A stretch of DNA of 22,321 bases from Chloroflexota bacterium (GCA_023380675.1 JAMCRS010000207.1:1-22321); one strand, 5' to 3'. Counted from the first letter of the stretch, positions 7,807-16,110 are shown. Made by a program: numbers and translations. Notes: generated by a model not told the origin, from the letters alone.

Positions 7807-9588
7807 TTGTTGGAGCGTTTCTTAGCGCATTTGCCTGTCCTAGAGACGGTGTTATGGATTCTTGCTGGTGTTGCAGCCTTCGCCGCATTTCTCGTGTTCG
7901 TGCCAACGTTCTTTGGCGGACCTCCGGCGACGCCCGTCGCCCGGGTGGGCGACACGCCGCGGCCGACGCTCACACCGGTTGCAACGTTTACAGGCGTGAT
8001 CTCGCCGCCGGCCCCTGTATCGGTCACGCCACTTGCTATGCCCACCCCGCCACCCGGCGCGCGCGTGTTCGACTTTCTTTCGGATACCCGGAGAGGAGCC
8101 TGGCTCGGCAGCGGCGACTCGCAGCCGCATTGGGGCGACCGCAACGTGCACGCCGGCAGGTACCAGGGCCAAACGTTTCAGTCCGTGCTCTACTTCGACA
8201 TGGCGGCGCTCGCCCCTGGCTCTCAGATCGTTTACGCCCAAGTACAGCTCACGGGTCTCAGCCGCAGTAATATCGGCTCGCAAGGGAGCTGGAGTCTTCA
8301 CCTATTACCCGCGAGCTTGCTCGCGGACTGGACCGGGCGGACTGCCAAGGACTTTGATGCAGCAACGCAGGCCCAGATTGGACCGAGCGTCGGTCCAGCC
8401 GCGCTGGCAGAAGGTCAGACAAATCAGTTCGTGTTTTCGTCTGAGCAGTTGGGGCTCTTGAACCAGGCGATCGACGGATCAGGCGCGGTCGGTTTTCGAC
8501 TGGACGGCCCGACTGGCCCGAGCGACAGCCTTTTTACCTGGGACGGCGGGGACCCTGATCCCACTGTGACGGGACATCCAACGCTTCGGGTGATTGCGGT
8601 TCCGGCGCAGTTCGTCGAAATCACCAATACGCCGACTCCGCAGAACGTTTTGACGGCCGCGGCTGCGATTGCGCAAGGGACGCAGTCCGCCCAGCTGTAC
8701 GGGACGCCGACGCCACTGCCGCGTCAATTCGCGACGGTGTTGCCGCTCGTCGCAATCACGACCGTGCCGACGCCGGCCAATTCCGCTACCGCGGCGGTCC
8801 GGTCGGACTATGCGACTGCGGTAGCGATGACGACCGGCACGTTTACGCCGACACCGTCGAATTGGGTCACGACGACTCCCACGCCGCCGTTTCTTTCGAT
8901 ACCGGATTTCACTCCGTTTCCGACCATAGCGCCTACGCCGGAGACGTCGAGATTGGAACAGCTCAGCACGCCGATACCGACGCAGTCCGGCCTGTACGGC
9001 AATATCGCCTTCCAAACCGACCGGGAAGGGGCCGGCACCCAGAACGTCTGGATTATGAACCCGGAGGGAGTGGTGCTGGGCAAGTTGAACGGCGACGAGT
9101 TCTACCACGTCGCAGAGACCCGCACGCTGTTTTCGCCGGACAAGCTCTTTCAGGTGGACGTCGGCAAGAACGACAACGGCTTGTGGCAGATCGTTATTCT
9201 GGACGTGGCCAAGGGGACCGTCACCCCGTTAATCACAGAGTCGACGACTCGCAAAGTCGGTGTGGGGTCTTACCACCCGGAATGGTCCCCGTTGGGGGAC
9301 AAGATCGCATTCATCTCTGACCGTGCCGGCACTGACGAGGTGTTTACTTACGACGTCAAGACCAAAGCAATCACTCGCCTGACGATTACCGATCGCAATC
9401 CCAAGACCAACGAATGGGCGCAGAACAAACACCCCTCGTGGTCGCCGGATGGAAAACAGATCGTCTTTTCGTCAAACCGTGAGCCGTACCCGCGCTGGCA
9501 GCTTTGGATCATGAACGCAGACGGCAGTGGTTTGAGACTCCTCAGTCCCAGTCCTTATAACGATACGAATGCAGTCTGGATCCGATAG
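7807..9588 (+). CDS. Membrane-anchored protein: jelly-roll domain, Thr/Pro linker, C-terminal PD40 propeller
   Basis: A 593-residue protein starting at TTG 7807 or, with better spacing from GGAG at 7800-7803, TTG 7810. Residues 12-36 form one membrane anchor. Residues 85-270 resemble a DNRLRE/CBM96-like jelly roll (QSVLYFDMAALAPGSQIVYA, then long beta strands ending LRVIAV). Residues 273-390 are a Thr/Pro/Ala-rich linker built from two 45-residue repeats and more TPTP. Residues 395-593 carry PD40/TolB-like blades (EWSPLGDKIAFISDR, SWSPDGKQIVFSSNR, IMNADGSG). It is probably displayed outside the cell. The PD40 part resembles the next secreted protein, so the two may be related. Function is unknown; cell-wall or glycan binding is a guess. 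Confidence 0.85.
   Translation: MLERFLAHLPVLETVLWILAGVAAFAAFLVFVPTFFGGPPATPVARVGDTPRPTLTPVATFTGVISPPAPVSVTPLAMPTPPPGARVFDFLSDTRRGAWLGSGDSQPHWGDRNVHAGRYQGQTFQSVLYFDMAALAPGSQIVYAQVQLTGLSRSNIGSQGSWSLHLLPASLLADWTGRTAKDFDAATQAQIGPSVGPAALAEGQTNQFVFSSEQLGLLNQAIDGSGAVGFRLDGPTGPSDSLFTWDGGDPDPTVTGHPTLRVIAVPAQFVEITNTPTPQNVLTAAAAIAQGTQSAQLYGTPTPLPRQFATVLPLVAITTVPTPANSATAAVRSDYATAVAMTTGTFTPTPSNWVTTTPTPPFLSIPDFTPFPTIAPTPETSRLEQLSTPIPTQSGLYGNIAFQTDREGAGTQNVWIMNPEGVVLGKLNGDEFYHVAETRTLFSPDKLFQVDVGKNDNGLWQIVILDVAKGTVTPLITESTTRKVGVGSYHPEWSPLGDKIAFISDRAGTDEVFTYDVKTKAITRLTITDRNPKTNEWAQNKHPSWSPDGKQIVFSSNREPYPRWQLWIMNADGSGLRLLSPSPYNDTNAVWIR
8623..8892 (+). repeat. Two tandem 45-codon repeats in the Thr/Pro linker
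   Basis: Codons 273-317 and 318-362 of the anchored PD40 protein align without gaps. The shared pattern is Txx-PTP-x-N, then TAA, a short Ala/Thr helix-like stretch, GT-x-TP, and a Pro-rich end. The DNA copies have diverged, so this is an old protein-level duplication and not a recent slippage event. Similar Thr/Pro linker repeats are familiar in Chloroflexota secreted proteins. Confidence 0.7.
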
Positions 9589-9617
9589 GGACCGTGTGTC
9601 CGGGACGACACACTCCC
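9588..9617 (+). terminator. Hairpin after the anchored PD40 gene, possible terminator
   Basis: GTGTGTC (9594-9600) and GACACAC (9607-9613) form a 7-bp stem with a 6-base loop. GGGA (9588-9591) and TCCC (9614-9617) extend it across a two-base bulge. It begins at the stop codon of the gene. No clean T tract follows, so it may be a weak terminator or an mRNA-end hairpin. Confidence 0.4.
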
Positions 9618-9680
9618 TTCGAGCTCGTATCGCGGCGAGAAACATCATCAGGGTGAGAATACAGGTATTATCGAGACCGC

Positions 9681-9706
9681 GGCTCCCTGGAGCCAGCTAG
9701 TACTAT
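9681..9706. promoter_or_regulatory. Leader-region palindrome and half-operator-like sequence
   Basis: GGCTCC and GGAGCC (9681-9686 and 9689-9694) form an inverted repeat with a 2-base centre. Next comes TAGTACTAT (9698-9706), which shares GTACTAT with one arm of the 6079-6100 palindrome. The ribosome binding site AAAGGAG of the next gene (9711-9717) follows directly. The second arm of an operator is missing, so binding by the same regulator is doubtful. Confidence 0.3.
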
Positions 9707-9725
9707 CGCGAAAGGAGTAAGGGCG

Positions 9726-11978
9726 ATGCAAAATCAACGTCGTGAAAACTTCAAGGCTCTTGGAATCGCAGCCGTGGGATTCCTTTTTCTGGCGATTCTT
9801 GCTACCGGGGGAGTCACGTCGGCCGCGCCGCCAAGCCAGGGGACCGTTCCCACCCCGACTCCGGGTGGTGGTACGCCTTCGTTCCCGATTCCGGTCGCCG
9901 GCGGCGGCCCACAATGTTGTCTGCCGGGCGTCGCATTCACGTCGATGCGAGACGGCAATCAGGAAATATACGTTATGCGGTCGGACGGGACGGATGTCAC
10001 CCGGTTGACGAACTTGACGCCGGTCGATCAATATCCGGCGCCGTCCGCCGACGGACTACGAATCGCATTCGTTTCGTATCGCGATAATCCGAACCCGGAT
10101 ACGTGCGGCAAGGGCGGCAATCCTAACTGCGAGTCCCACATCTATATTATGAACGTGGACGGGAGTGGCGTGACCCGCCTGACCAATGGGGCTTTCCAGG
10201 ACATGGAACCGAATTTCTCGGTCGACAGTACTCGGATATTGTTCGTGTCGACCCGGGATGATCCGAACCCGGCGACGTGTGGGCAGGCCGGCAAGCCCAA
10301 CTGCATCACGAACATCTACGCCATGAACACGGATGGCACTGGCGTGACCCGGCTGACGAGCAACCTTCCGAATTCGTCGAGCAATTCGCCCGGCGCCATT
10401 CCCGCGGCCAACGATCATCCCAATTGGGCACCCGACGATACGCTGATCGCGTTCGATTCGACCCGCGACGACCCCGACCCGTCGACCTGCGGCCAAACCG
10501 GCAAGCCGGCCTGCGTCGTCCACGTCTACTTGATGGCCTTTGACGGCAGCGGCGTCACACGCTTGACCAATCTCCAGTCCCAGGACGAGCATCCGGCCTG
10601 GTCGCCCGACGGCCAATTCCTTGCATTCCAATCGAATCGGGACGGCAAGCCGCAGATCTACGTTATGAACAACGATGGGACCAGCGTGGCGCGCTTGACG
10701 AACAATACGGCGCAAGACGTCCACCCGATCTGGCTGCCCGGCTGCGTCGACCGAATCGTGTTCGCCTCGGACCGGGAGGGCGGCGTCTACCGGATCTGGG
10801 CCATGGACCCGGACGGCTCCAACCAGAGCCGCCTGACGACGCAACCTGCCGGCTCGACCGCCCCGGATGACTTGCCGGCATGGTCGGGCCTGCCGGCGCC
10901 GATCCGGCTTCCCGGACCGTGCTGTGTGCCCGGCGTCGCGTTCGATTCCACCCGCGTCGGCAACCCCGAGATCTACATCATGCGCGCGGACGGCTCGCGT
11001 CAGACGCGCCTGACGTTCGATCAAAAGGTGAATACGCACCCGGCGCCGTCACCCGACGGAAAAAAGATCGCGTTCGAGTCCGAGCGGGACGATGCCAATT
11101 ACGGGACGTGCGGACAGAACGGCACCAATTGCGTAGTTCACCTTTACGTCATCAACGTCGACGGCTCCGGCCTGACGCAGCTGACCAGCGGCCCAGGTGC
11201 GGACATGGATCCCGCATGGTCGAACGACGGCACTCACATCGCGTTCGATTCGACGCGGGACGATCCGCATCCGGATACCTGCGGACAGTCGGGCCAGCCG
11301 GCCTGCGTCCGGCACGTGTACGTGGTGGGCGCAAACGGCGGCACGGCCGTCCGGCTCACGAACAATCCGCCAGAGAATCCGACCGCTTCAAACGACAATC
11401 CGAACTGGTCACTGGACAACGGCTTGATCGCCTTCGTGTCCAACCGGGACGGCAATGCCGAGATCTACGTCATGAATCCGGATGGAAGCAACCTCAAGCG
11501 GCTGACGAACAACTCTGCCGCGGATGGGCATCCCTCTTGGTCGCCGGACGGAAGCAAGCTCGCCTTCGAGTCCAATCGAGACGGGAACTATCAGATCTAC
11601 ATCATGAACGCCGACGGCAGCAATCAGACCCGCATTACGAACGACACGGGACAGGACCGCGACCCTTACTACTGCCCGAGCTGCATCGACCGCGTGGTGT
11701 TCTACTCCAATCGCGACGGCGGCTATACGGTCTACGCGATGCAAGCGGACGGAACGAATATCGTCCGCCTCACGACGCTGCCGACCGACAAGACGTACGT
11801 CGACGAGCTGCCGGCGTGGTCGGGTCTGCCAAGCAATAACCCGCTGCCGGTTCCGCTGCCGCCGTTGACCGGCTCTGCTTCCATAACGACGACCGGCACC
11901 GGTTCGGGCGGGGGGGGCGCGACGGACGCGTTTGGCGGGTTCGTTCAGTGGCTGGGTCAATTGCTCGGAGGTCACTGA
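9726..11978 (+). CDS. Secreted double PD40/TolB-like beta-propeller with Cys loops
   Basis: A 750-residue exported protein starting at ATG 9726 with AAAGGAG eight bases upstream. Residues 1-34 look like a signal peptide (hydrophobic GIAAVGFLFLAILATGG, then AAPP). The rest is two related six-blade halves, each opening with CCxPGVAF (64-71 and 399-406) and closing with PAWSGLP. Blades carry the PD40 pattern of TolB-like propellers (IAFxSxRDG, IYVMNxDGS, RLTNN). Five blades carry an inserted loop, TCGxxGxPxC or a shorter form, at C127-C135, C185-C193, C255-C263, C462-C469 and C519-C527; these may be disulfides in the exported protein. The tail after 705 is Pro/Gly/Thr-rich. TolB-type propellers usually bind proteins or glycans; no partner is visible, so the role is unknown. 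Confidence 0.9.
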   Translation: MQNQRRENFKALGIAAVGFLFLAILATGGVTSAAPPSQGTVPTPTPGGGTPSFPIPVAGGGPQCCLPGVAFTSMRDGNQEIYVMRSDGTDVTRLTNLTPVDQYPAPSADGLRIAFVSYRDNPNPDTCGKGGNPNCESHIYIMNVDGSGVTRLTNGAFQDMEPNFSVDSTRILFVSTRDDPNPATCGQAGKPNCITNIYAMNTDGTGVTRLTSNLPNSSSNSPGAIPAANDHPNWAPDDTLIAFDSTRDDPDPSTCGQTGKPACVVHVYLMAFDGSGVTRLTNLQSQDEHPAWSPDGQFLAFQSNRDGKPQIYVMNNDGTSVARLTNNTAQDVHPIWLPGCVDRIVFASDREGGVYRIWAMDPDGSNQSRLTTQPAGSTAPDDLPAWSGLPAPIRLPGPCCVPGVAFDSTRVGNPEIYIMRADGSRQTRLTFDQKVNTHPAPSPDGKKIAFESERDDANYGTCGQNGTNCVVHLYVINVDGSGLTQLTSGPGADMDPAWSNDGTHIAFDSTRDDPHPDTCGQSGQPACVRHVYVVGANGGTAVRLTNNPPENPTASNDNPNWSLDNGLIAFVSNRDGNAEIYVMNPDGSNLKRLTNNSAADGHPSWSPDGSKLAFESNRDGNYQIYIMNADGSNQTRITNDTGQDRDPYYCPSCIDRVVFYSNRDGGYTVYAMQADGTNIVRLTTLPTDKTYVDELPAWSGLPSNNPLPVPLPPLTGSASITTTGTGSGGGGATDAFGGFVQWLGQLLGGH
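9915..11831 (+). repeat. Internal gene duplication giving two propeller halves
   Basis: Codons 64-390 and 399-702 encode the same series of blades, from CCxPGVAF to PAWSGLP. The first half has three Cys-loop blades and the second two. The fourth blade has the loop in half one (C255-C263), but is plain in half two, after the matching ND-PNW motif. The halves differ widely at DNA level, so the duplication is not recent. Confidence 0.75.
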
Positions 11979-12051
11979 TCCATTTCCAGTCGAGTCAGAT
12001 AGCCCTGCTGGCGACCGCGGCGGGTTGAGCTCGGACCCCCGTGGCAGATAC

Positions 12052-12075
12052 GCCGGTCGTTCGAAACGGCTTTTT
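12052..12075 (+). terminator. Interrupted hairpin followed by T5, possible intrinsic terminator
   Basis: GCCG (12052-12055) pairs with CGGC (12067-12070), and an inner TCG/CGA pair closes a 2-base loop across a small mismatch. TTTTT follows at 12071-12075. It lies 74 bp after the double-propeller gene. The stem is short, so strength is uncertain. If real, it favours the downstream ATG at 12122 over GTG 12041 as start of the next gene. Confidence 0.4.
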
Positions 12076-12121
12076 CAGAGTCAGGCGCTTTAGGGGCTCG
12101 GACCGAAAACCGTCGGAAGGC

Positions 12122-13669
12122 ATGAACGTACGGCTGTCGGTCCGGCCCCTGGCAGCGCCCCGGCTCGAATGGAGTGTGGACCTTTTCGTCGGCGCGATTG
12201 CGCTGGCGGGCTATTGGGCGACGCTGGCTCCGACCATCACCTGGCGCAATTCCGGCGCGGATAGCGGAGACCTCGTCACCGCGGCCTTTACGCTCGGCAT
12301 CCCGCATCCGCCCGGGTATCCACTTTACACTCTGCTCGCATCGTTTTTCGCCCATTTGCCTTTTGGCGAGCCGGCACAGAACGTGGGTCTGTTTTCCGCG
12401 CTCGCGGCCGCCTCCGCTGTCGTGTTGCTCTCCCGGTGTGGGCGCGCGTTGGCGGCGGGGCGATCGCGCGATGGGATCACACTGCTCGCCTCGCCCGGCG
12501 CGGCCCTCACCTTCGGCTTCATCCCGCTTCTCTGGTCGCAATCCACCGTTGCCGAAATCTACGCGCTCAACGTTCTGATCGTGAGCGCATTGCTGTTGGC
12601 GCTTGTGTCTACCTCGCGCCGCCGTCTGTACTTTGCAGCGCTCGCGTTCGGTCTCGGGCTGGCGCACCATCTGACCATTGTCCTGATGGCGCCGACGGCT
12701 CTCATCCTCCTCGCCGGGGGAGGGTGGACCCGCCGCCAAGTCGCAACCGCCGCGGGGATCATCCTGGCGTGCTTGCTGTTTTACCTGTACCTTCCCGTGC
12801 GGGCGGCGGCTCAGCCGGCCGTAAACTGGGGCAACCCGGCCGACCTCGCCGGTTTTCTATGGACGGTGAGCGCGGCGCCGTACCATTCGTACCTGTTTGG
12901 GCTGCCCCTGTCCGATGTCGTGTCCCGGATCGGAATGCCGGCGCAGTCGCTGTTCGAACAGTATCGTGTGTGGGGCGTCGCGCTCGGTCTCTGGGGGGTG
13001 GCGGCAATGGCCGTCGACCGCGACCCGGCGCGGCGGCGTCAGTTGGTCGCGCTGGCAGTCGCGTTCTTGCTCGCCGCCCTCTACTCGATCGTCTACGTCA
13101 CGCGGAATTCGTTCGTCTACTTGCTGCCGGCCTTTGCCGTCTTCGCGCTCTGGATGGCGTACGGCCTCGTCGATCTGGCGAGACGCCTCCCTTATCGTTG
13201 GGGTCTGGGGTTCACTGCTGCTGCGCTGATCGCTCTGCCGCTGTTCAACTTTGCGGCGAACTTTGACTCGATGGACCTGTCCGGCGATCGCACGGCGTTT
13301 GCATACGCGCAAAGCGTATTCGCGCAAATCCCGGACGACGCCGTCGTGCTCGCCGACGGCGACGAGCATCTGTTTTCATTGTGGTACTATCGTTACGTCG
13401 CGGCCCCCCGGTCGTCGGTCGTCGTGATCAGCTCAGAGCTGCTGCAGTACGATTGGTATTACGCCGAGGCGCGTCAGCGGCTTGCGTACCTCAGGCCGAG
13501 CTTGATCGGACAGGCCCAGCAGCCGGACCGCGCGCGGGCGTTCGAGATCGTCAACCGCAGCCTCGAGTACGGCCGCGCCGTGTACACGACGTCGCCGCGT
13601 GACTGGCTGGCCCTCTACGATTATCGGCAGCAGGGAGATCTGTTTTGGGTTCTCAAGCAGCTGCGCTGA
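12122..13669 (+). CDS. DUF2723 family multi-pass membrane protein, GT-C glycosyltransferase-like
   Basis: A 515-residue membrane protein with about ten hydrophobic segments. Residues 43-72 carry the DUF2723 (PF11028) signature: NSGADSGDLVTAA, then GIPHPPGYPLYTLL, with acidic residues in the first external loop as in GT-C enzymes. The human relative TMEM260 is a protein O-mannosyltransferase, so transfer of a sugar from a lipid carrier to exported protein is a reasonable role. The Thr-rich proteins encoded upstream are possible substrates (inference). ATG 12122 has GGAAGG just before it. GTG 12041 would add 27 residues, but includes a terminator-like hairpin and has no ribosome binding site. 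The next gene starts inside its 3' end, so the pair is probably coupled. Confidence 0.85.
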   Translation: MNVRLSVRPLAAPRLEWSVDLFVGAIALAGYWATLAPTITWRNSGADSGDLVTAAFTLGIPHPPGYPLYTLLASFFAHLPFGEPAQNVGLFSALAAASAVVLLSRCGRALAAGRSRDGITLLASPGAALTFGFIPLLWSQSTVAEIYALNVLIVSALLLALVSTSRRRLYFAALAFGLGLAHHLTIVLMAPTALILLAGGGWTRRQVATAAGIILACLLFYLYLPVRAAAQPAVNWGNPADLAGFLWTVSAAPYHSYLFGLPLSDVVSRIGMPAQSLFEQYRVWGVALGLWGVAAMAVDRDPARRRQLVALAVAFLLAALYSIVYVTRNSFVYLLPAFAVFALWMAYGLVDLARRLPYRWGLGFTAAALIALPLFNFAANFDSMDLSGDRTAFAYAQSVFAQIPDDAVVLADGDEHLFSLWYYRYVAAPRSSVVVISSELLQYDWYYAEARQRLAYLRPSLIGQAQQPDRARAFEIVNRSLEYGRAVYTTSPRDWLALYDYRQQGDLFWVLKQLR

Positions 13670-15681
13670 GCGACGCCGGGCGTCGGGCGCAGAATCGGCG
13701 CCGCGTGCTGATTCCACTCGCGGCGTTGATCCTCGCTTTGGCGCTGCTCCAGACCGCGCGGATCGCCGGAGCATTGAACCGTTTGATGCGCGACGGCCAG
13801 ACATTGCAGGTCATGGCCCAGAACGGCACTTTTGCGCTCACGCGCTCTGACCGTTCGGCCGAGACCAACGCTCAGTTGGAGCGGACGCTCAAAGACTATG
13901 CGGAACTGAGGTCGGTCGTCGGGCCGTGGGTGTACGTCGGACCGCTCTTGGGTTGGGTGCCTCGCTTTGGCGGCGACCTGGCGAATGCGCCGGCGCTCTT
14001 GGATTTCGGCGACCACGCCAGCGCGGCGGCATACGATACGTTCAGCCTCGGCAGTGCGCTGAACGCCGAGATGGGAGACGGCGCTGCGCCGGCAGTTCCG
14101 ATCGGGGTGGCGATCCTCAAGATTGCCCAGACCCACGCGGCACTCGTGCAGCACGCGCGCGCCAGCCTCGTCTCTACCGCGCAGTCGCGGTCGAACATAA
14201 ACGCGGCGCAGCTTTCTCCATCGCTGCGTGATGCGCTCGGACAGTTCGATCAGATGCTGCCCGTTTGGACGGCCGGACTGGACGCTCTCTCGAACGCGCC
14301 CACGCTGATGGGTGCGGATCGCCCGCGAACGTATCTCCTGGTCGCGCAGAACAGCGACGAAATGCGGCCGACGGGCGGGTTCGTTACCGGCGTCGCGCTG
14401 CTGCAGGTAGACCAGGGGCGGATCACCGTCGGCGAGTTTCAAGATAGTTACGCCGTCGACGATCTCAGCAAAACGCATCCGACGCCTTCGCCGTCGATGA
14501 CGGCGTACCTCGATGCGGGTATGGTGCTCTTTCGCGACGCCAACTGGTCGCCGGACTTTCCGACCACCGCGCGACTGTTGGAAGACATTTATCAGACCAA
14601 CCGCGGAACACCTTCGGATGGCGTCATCGCGATCAATCAGCGCGCTTTACCTGAGCTCGTGGATGCTTTTGGCTCGATCGCGCTGCCGGCCGAGGGCGGT
14701 AGCGTGAATGCCGACAACGTCATGGCGCAGATCTATGCGCACTGGGCGCCGCCGCCCGGCGAGGGCGCGACGGAACAGTGGTGGGAGCACCACAAGGACT
14801 TTATCGGCGAGGTGTTTCAGGCCATGATGCCTCGGCTCATGGACGGAGACTTTGACCAGGCGAGGTTCGCCAAGTCGCTCGGCGAGGCGATCATTACCAA
14901 GGATGTGCTCATCTATCTCAACGAGGTCGATTCGGCCAGTCAGACCAGTCTCCTGAGGGGTGGATCCCTGTACCAAGGTACGGGCGATGCCTTGATGTTG
15001 GTGGACGCGAACGTCGGCTTTAACAAGGTCGATCCCAGCATCGATCGACGAGCGGTATACAGCGTAACGCTGGACAGCGCGGGCGCGGGCCGAGCGACCA
15101 TGGCGATCACGCATACCAATTTGAGCGCGGCCACCGGCGCGTTCTGTGTGCACGAGCCGCACTATTTGCCGAACTACGCCGATATGCAGCAAGGCTGCTA
15201 CTGGGACTATATGCGAGTCGTCGCGCCGGCCAAAAGCCAGCTGATTTCGGCTACGCCGGCCCTGCAGGCGCGGCCGGACGAAGCGGTAGGAACACGGGCG
15301 GCATTCGGCGGTTACATGCTGCTCGGCCTCGGCTCCACCAAGGCTGTTCGTTTCGACTACTCGCTTCCTCAAGTCGTGGACGGCCAGTCGGACTATGTGC
15401 TGCATCTGGAAAAGCAGCCGGGCGCGCCGACGATGCCCGTCACGGTCCGCGTCACCCTTCCGGCAGGTTGGGGCATCCGATCGGCGGTGCCCGCACCCAC
15501 GCGGCAAGCCGGAAGCACGGTCGAGTTCGCCGTTACGCTCGATCGCGACCAAGTAATACAAATCTCGCTGAATCGGCCGCCCGTATTGTTGTTTGTGGGC
15601 GTTCTAGCTGTGCTTGGCGCATTTGCGCTGCTGTGGGCCACCCGCCGGACGGCGAGGGCAGCTACTGGGGGACGGCCGTGA
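13645..15681 (+). CDS. DUF4012 domain membrane-anchored exported protein
   Basis: A 678-residue protein. The TTG start at 13645 is supported by GGGAG seven bases upstream, inside the end of the DUF2723 gene, giving a 25-bp overlap. Residues 22-45 are an N-terminal membrane helix and about 640-668 a C-terminal one, so most of the chain is outside. The DUF4012 (PF13196) core is clear: LLVAQNSDEMRPTGGF with GGF at 244-246, followed by a D-rich segment. DUF4012 proteins often sit near polysaccharide genes in Actinobacteria and Chloroflexota, but have no established activity. Coupling to the DUF2723 gene suggests shared work in surface glycan or glycoprotein assembly (inference). It ends just before the RiPP promoter. 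A GTACCAAGGTAC palindrome lies in its coding sequence at 14970-14981. Confidence 0.88.
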   Translation: MGSQAAALSDAGRRAQNRRRVLIPLAALILALALLQTARIAGALNRLMRDGQTLQVMAQNGTFALTRSDRSAETNAQLERTLKDYAELRSVVGPWVYVGPLLGWVPRFGGDLANAPALLDFGDHASAAAYDTFSLGSALNAEMGDGAAPAVPIGVAILKIAQTHAALVQHARASLVSTAQSRSNINAAQLSPSLRDALGQFDQMLPVWTAGLDALSNAPTLMGADRPRTYLLVAQNSDEMRPTGGFVTGVALLQVDQGRITVGEFQDSYAVDDLSKTHPTPSPSMTAYLDAGMVLFRDANWSPDFPTTARLLEDIYQTNRGTPSDGVIAINQRALPELVDAFGSIALPAEGGSVNADNVMAQIYAHWAPPPGEGATEQWWEHHKDFIGEVFQAMMPRLMDGDFDQARFAKSLGEAIITKDVLIYLNEVDSASQTSLLRGGSLYQGTGDALMLVDANVGFNKVDPSIDRRAVYSVTLDSAGAGRATMAITHTNLSAATGAFCVHEPHYLPNYADMQQGCYWDYMRVVAPAKSQLISATPALQARPDEAVGTRAAFGGYMLLGLGSTKAVRFDYSLPQVVDGQSDYVLHLEKQPGAPTMPVTVRVTLPAGWGIRSAVPAPTRQAGSTVEFAVTLDRDQVIQISLNRPPVLLFVGVLAVLGAFALLWATRRTARAATGGRP

Positions 15682-15703
15682 GAAAGAAATTCAACAGTGG
15701 GTC

Positions 15704-15732
15704 TTGGCAAGTGGGAAAATCTGTGTTAGTAT
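15704..15732 (+). promoter_or_regulatory. Sigma70-like promoter of the lasso-type cluster
   Basis: TTGGCA (15704-15709, five of six) and TAGTAT (15727-15732, four of six) are spaced by 17 bp, 22 bp after the DUF4012 stop. Transcription would begin near 15739, where the palindrome starts, leaving a leader of about 80 bases before the B1 start. Confidence 0.5.
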
Positions 15733-15738
15733 TAGGGC

Positions 15739-15756
15739 ATAGTACCACGGTACCAT
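15739..15756. promoter_or_regulatory. Imperfect palindrome shared with the BY-kinase promoter, probable operator
   Basis: ATAGTACCACGGTACCAT has arms AT-GTACC and GGTAC-AT. It differs from the BY-kinase site (6081-6098) at only two of 18 bases. It begins 6 bases after the -10 element and covers the expected start, so repression is the simplest model. No regulator gene is in the window. Confidence 0.6.
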
Positions 15757-15819
15757 ACGCGTGGCAGCGGAAGTACCGCGGTTGATCGCGCCCCCACGGC
15801 CCAGTGTTTGGCAGGTACT

Positions 15820-16110
15820 GTGACCGCAAAGGCGTCTTTACAGTCAAAGATAAGCATCGCGGAGAACGTCCTCTTTCGCGAGATCGACGGTGAGTCCGTC
15901 ATCCTCAACCTCAAGACGGGCAAGTATTTTGGGCTTGACGAGGTAGGGACGCGGATGTGGACGCACCTGGCGGAGCATCATCAAGTGGAGCCGGCGCTTG
16001 CCGGGCTTGCGCAGGAATACCAGGTGGACCAAGAACAGCTCAAGCGCGATCTCCTGGAGCTGGTCGACAAGCTCGCTGCACAGGAATTGATCAGAGTCGA
16101 TGGATCATAA
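15820..16110 (+). CDS. PqqD-like RiPP recognition protein, lasso peptide B1
   Basis: A 96-residue PqqD-fold protein that should bind the precursor leader and present it to the B2 protease and cyclase. The typical pattern is visible: an opening beta region (ENVLFREIDGESVILNL), then TGKYFGLDEVGTRMWTHL, then helices ending LAAQELI. GTG 15820 is preferred because AGG lies four bases upstream; TTG 15808 in the same frame has no ribosome binding site. Its 3' end overlaps the B2 gene by 11 bp. Stand-alone B1 plus separate B2 is the usual arrangement in Gram-positive and Chloroflexota lasso clusters. Confidence 0.88.
   Translation: MTAKASLQSKISIAENVLFREIDGESVILNLKTGKYFGLDEVGTRMWTHLAEHHQVEPALAGLAQEYQVDQEQLKRDLLELVDKLAAQELIRVDGS

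Noticed and set aside
10056..11039. 327-codon minus-strand frame opposite the double propeller
   Set aside because: It is a shadow of repetitive + strand coding sequence; its apparent repeats are the complement of PD40 blades.
9915..11831. Regularly spaced repeats that could suggest a CRISPR-like array
   Set aside because: The repeats are diverged, follow codon periodicity and encode propeller blades; no identical direct repeats or spacers occur.
15678..15785. 35-codon GTG frame overlapping the DUF4012 stop
   Set aside because: It has no family resemblance, and it covers the -35, -10 and palindrome of the RiPP promoter.
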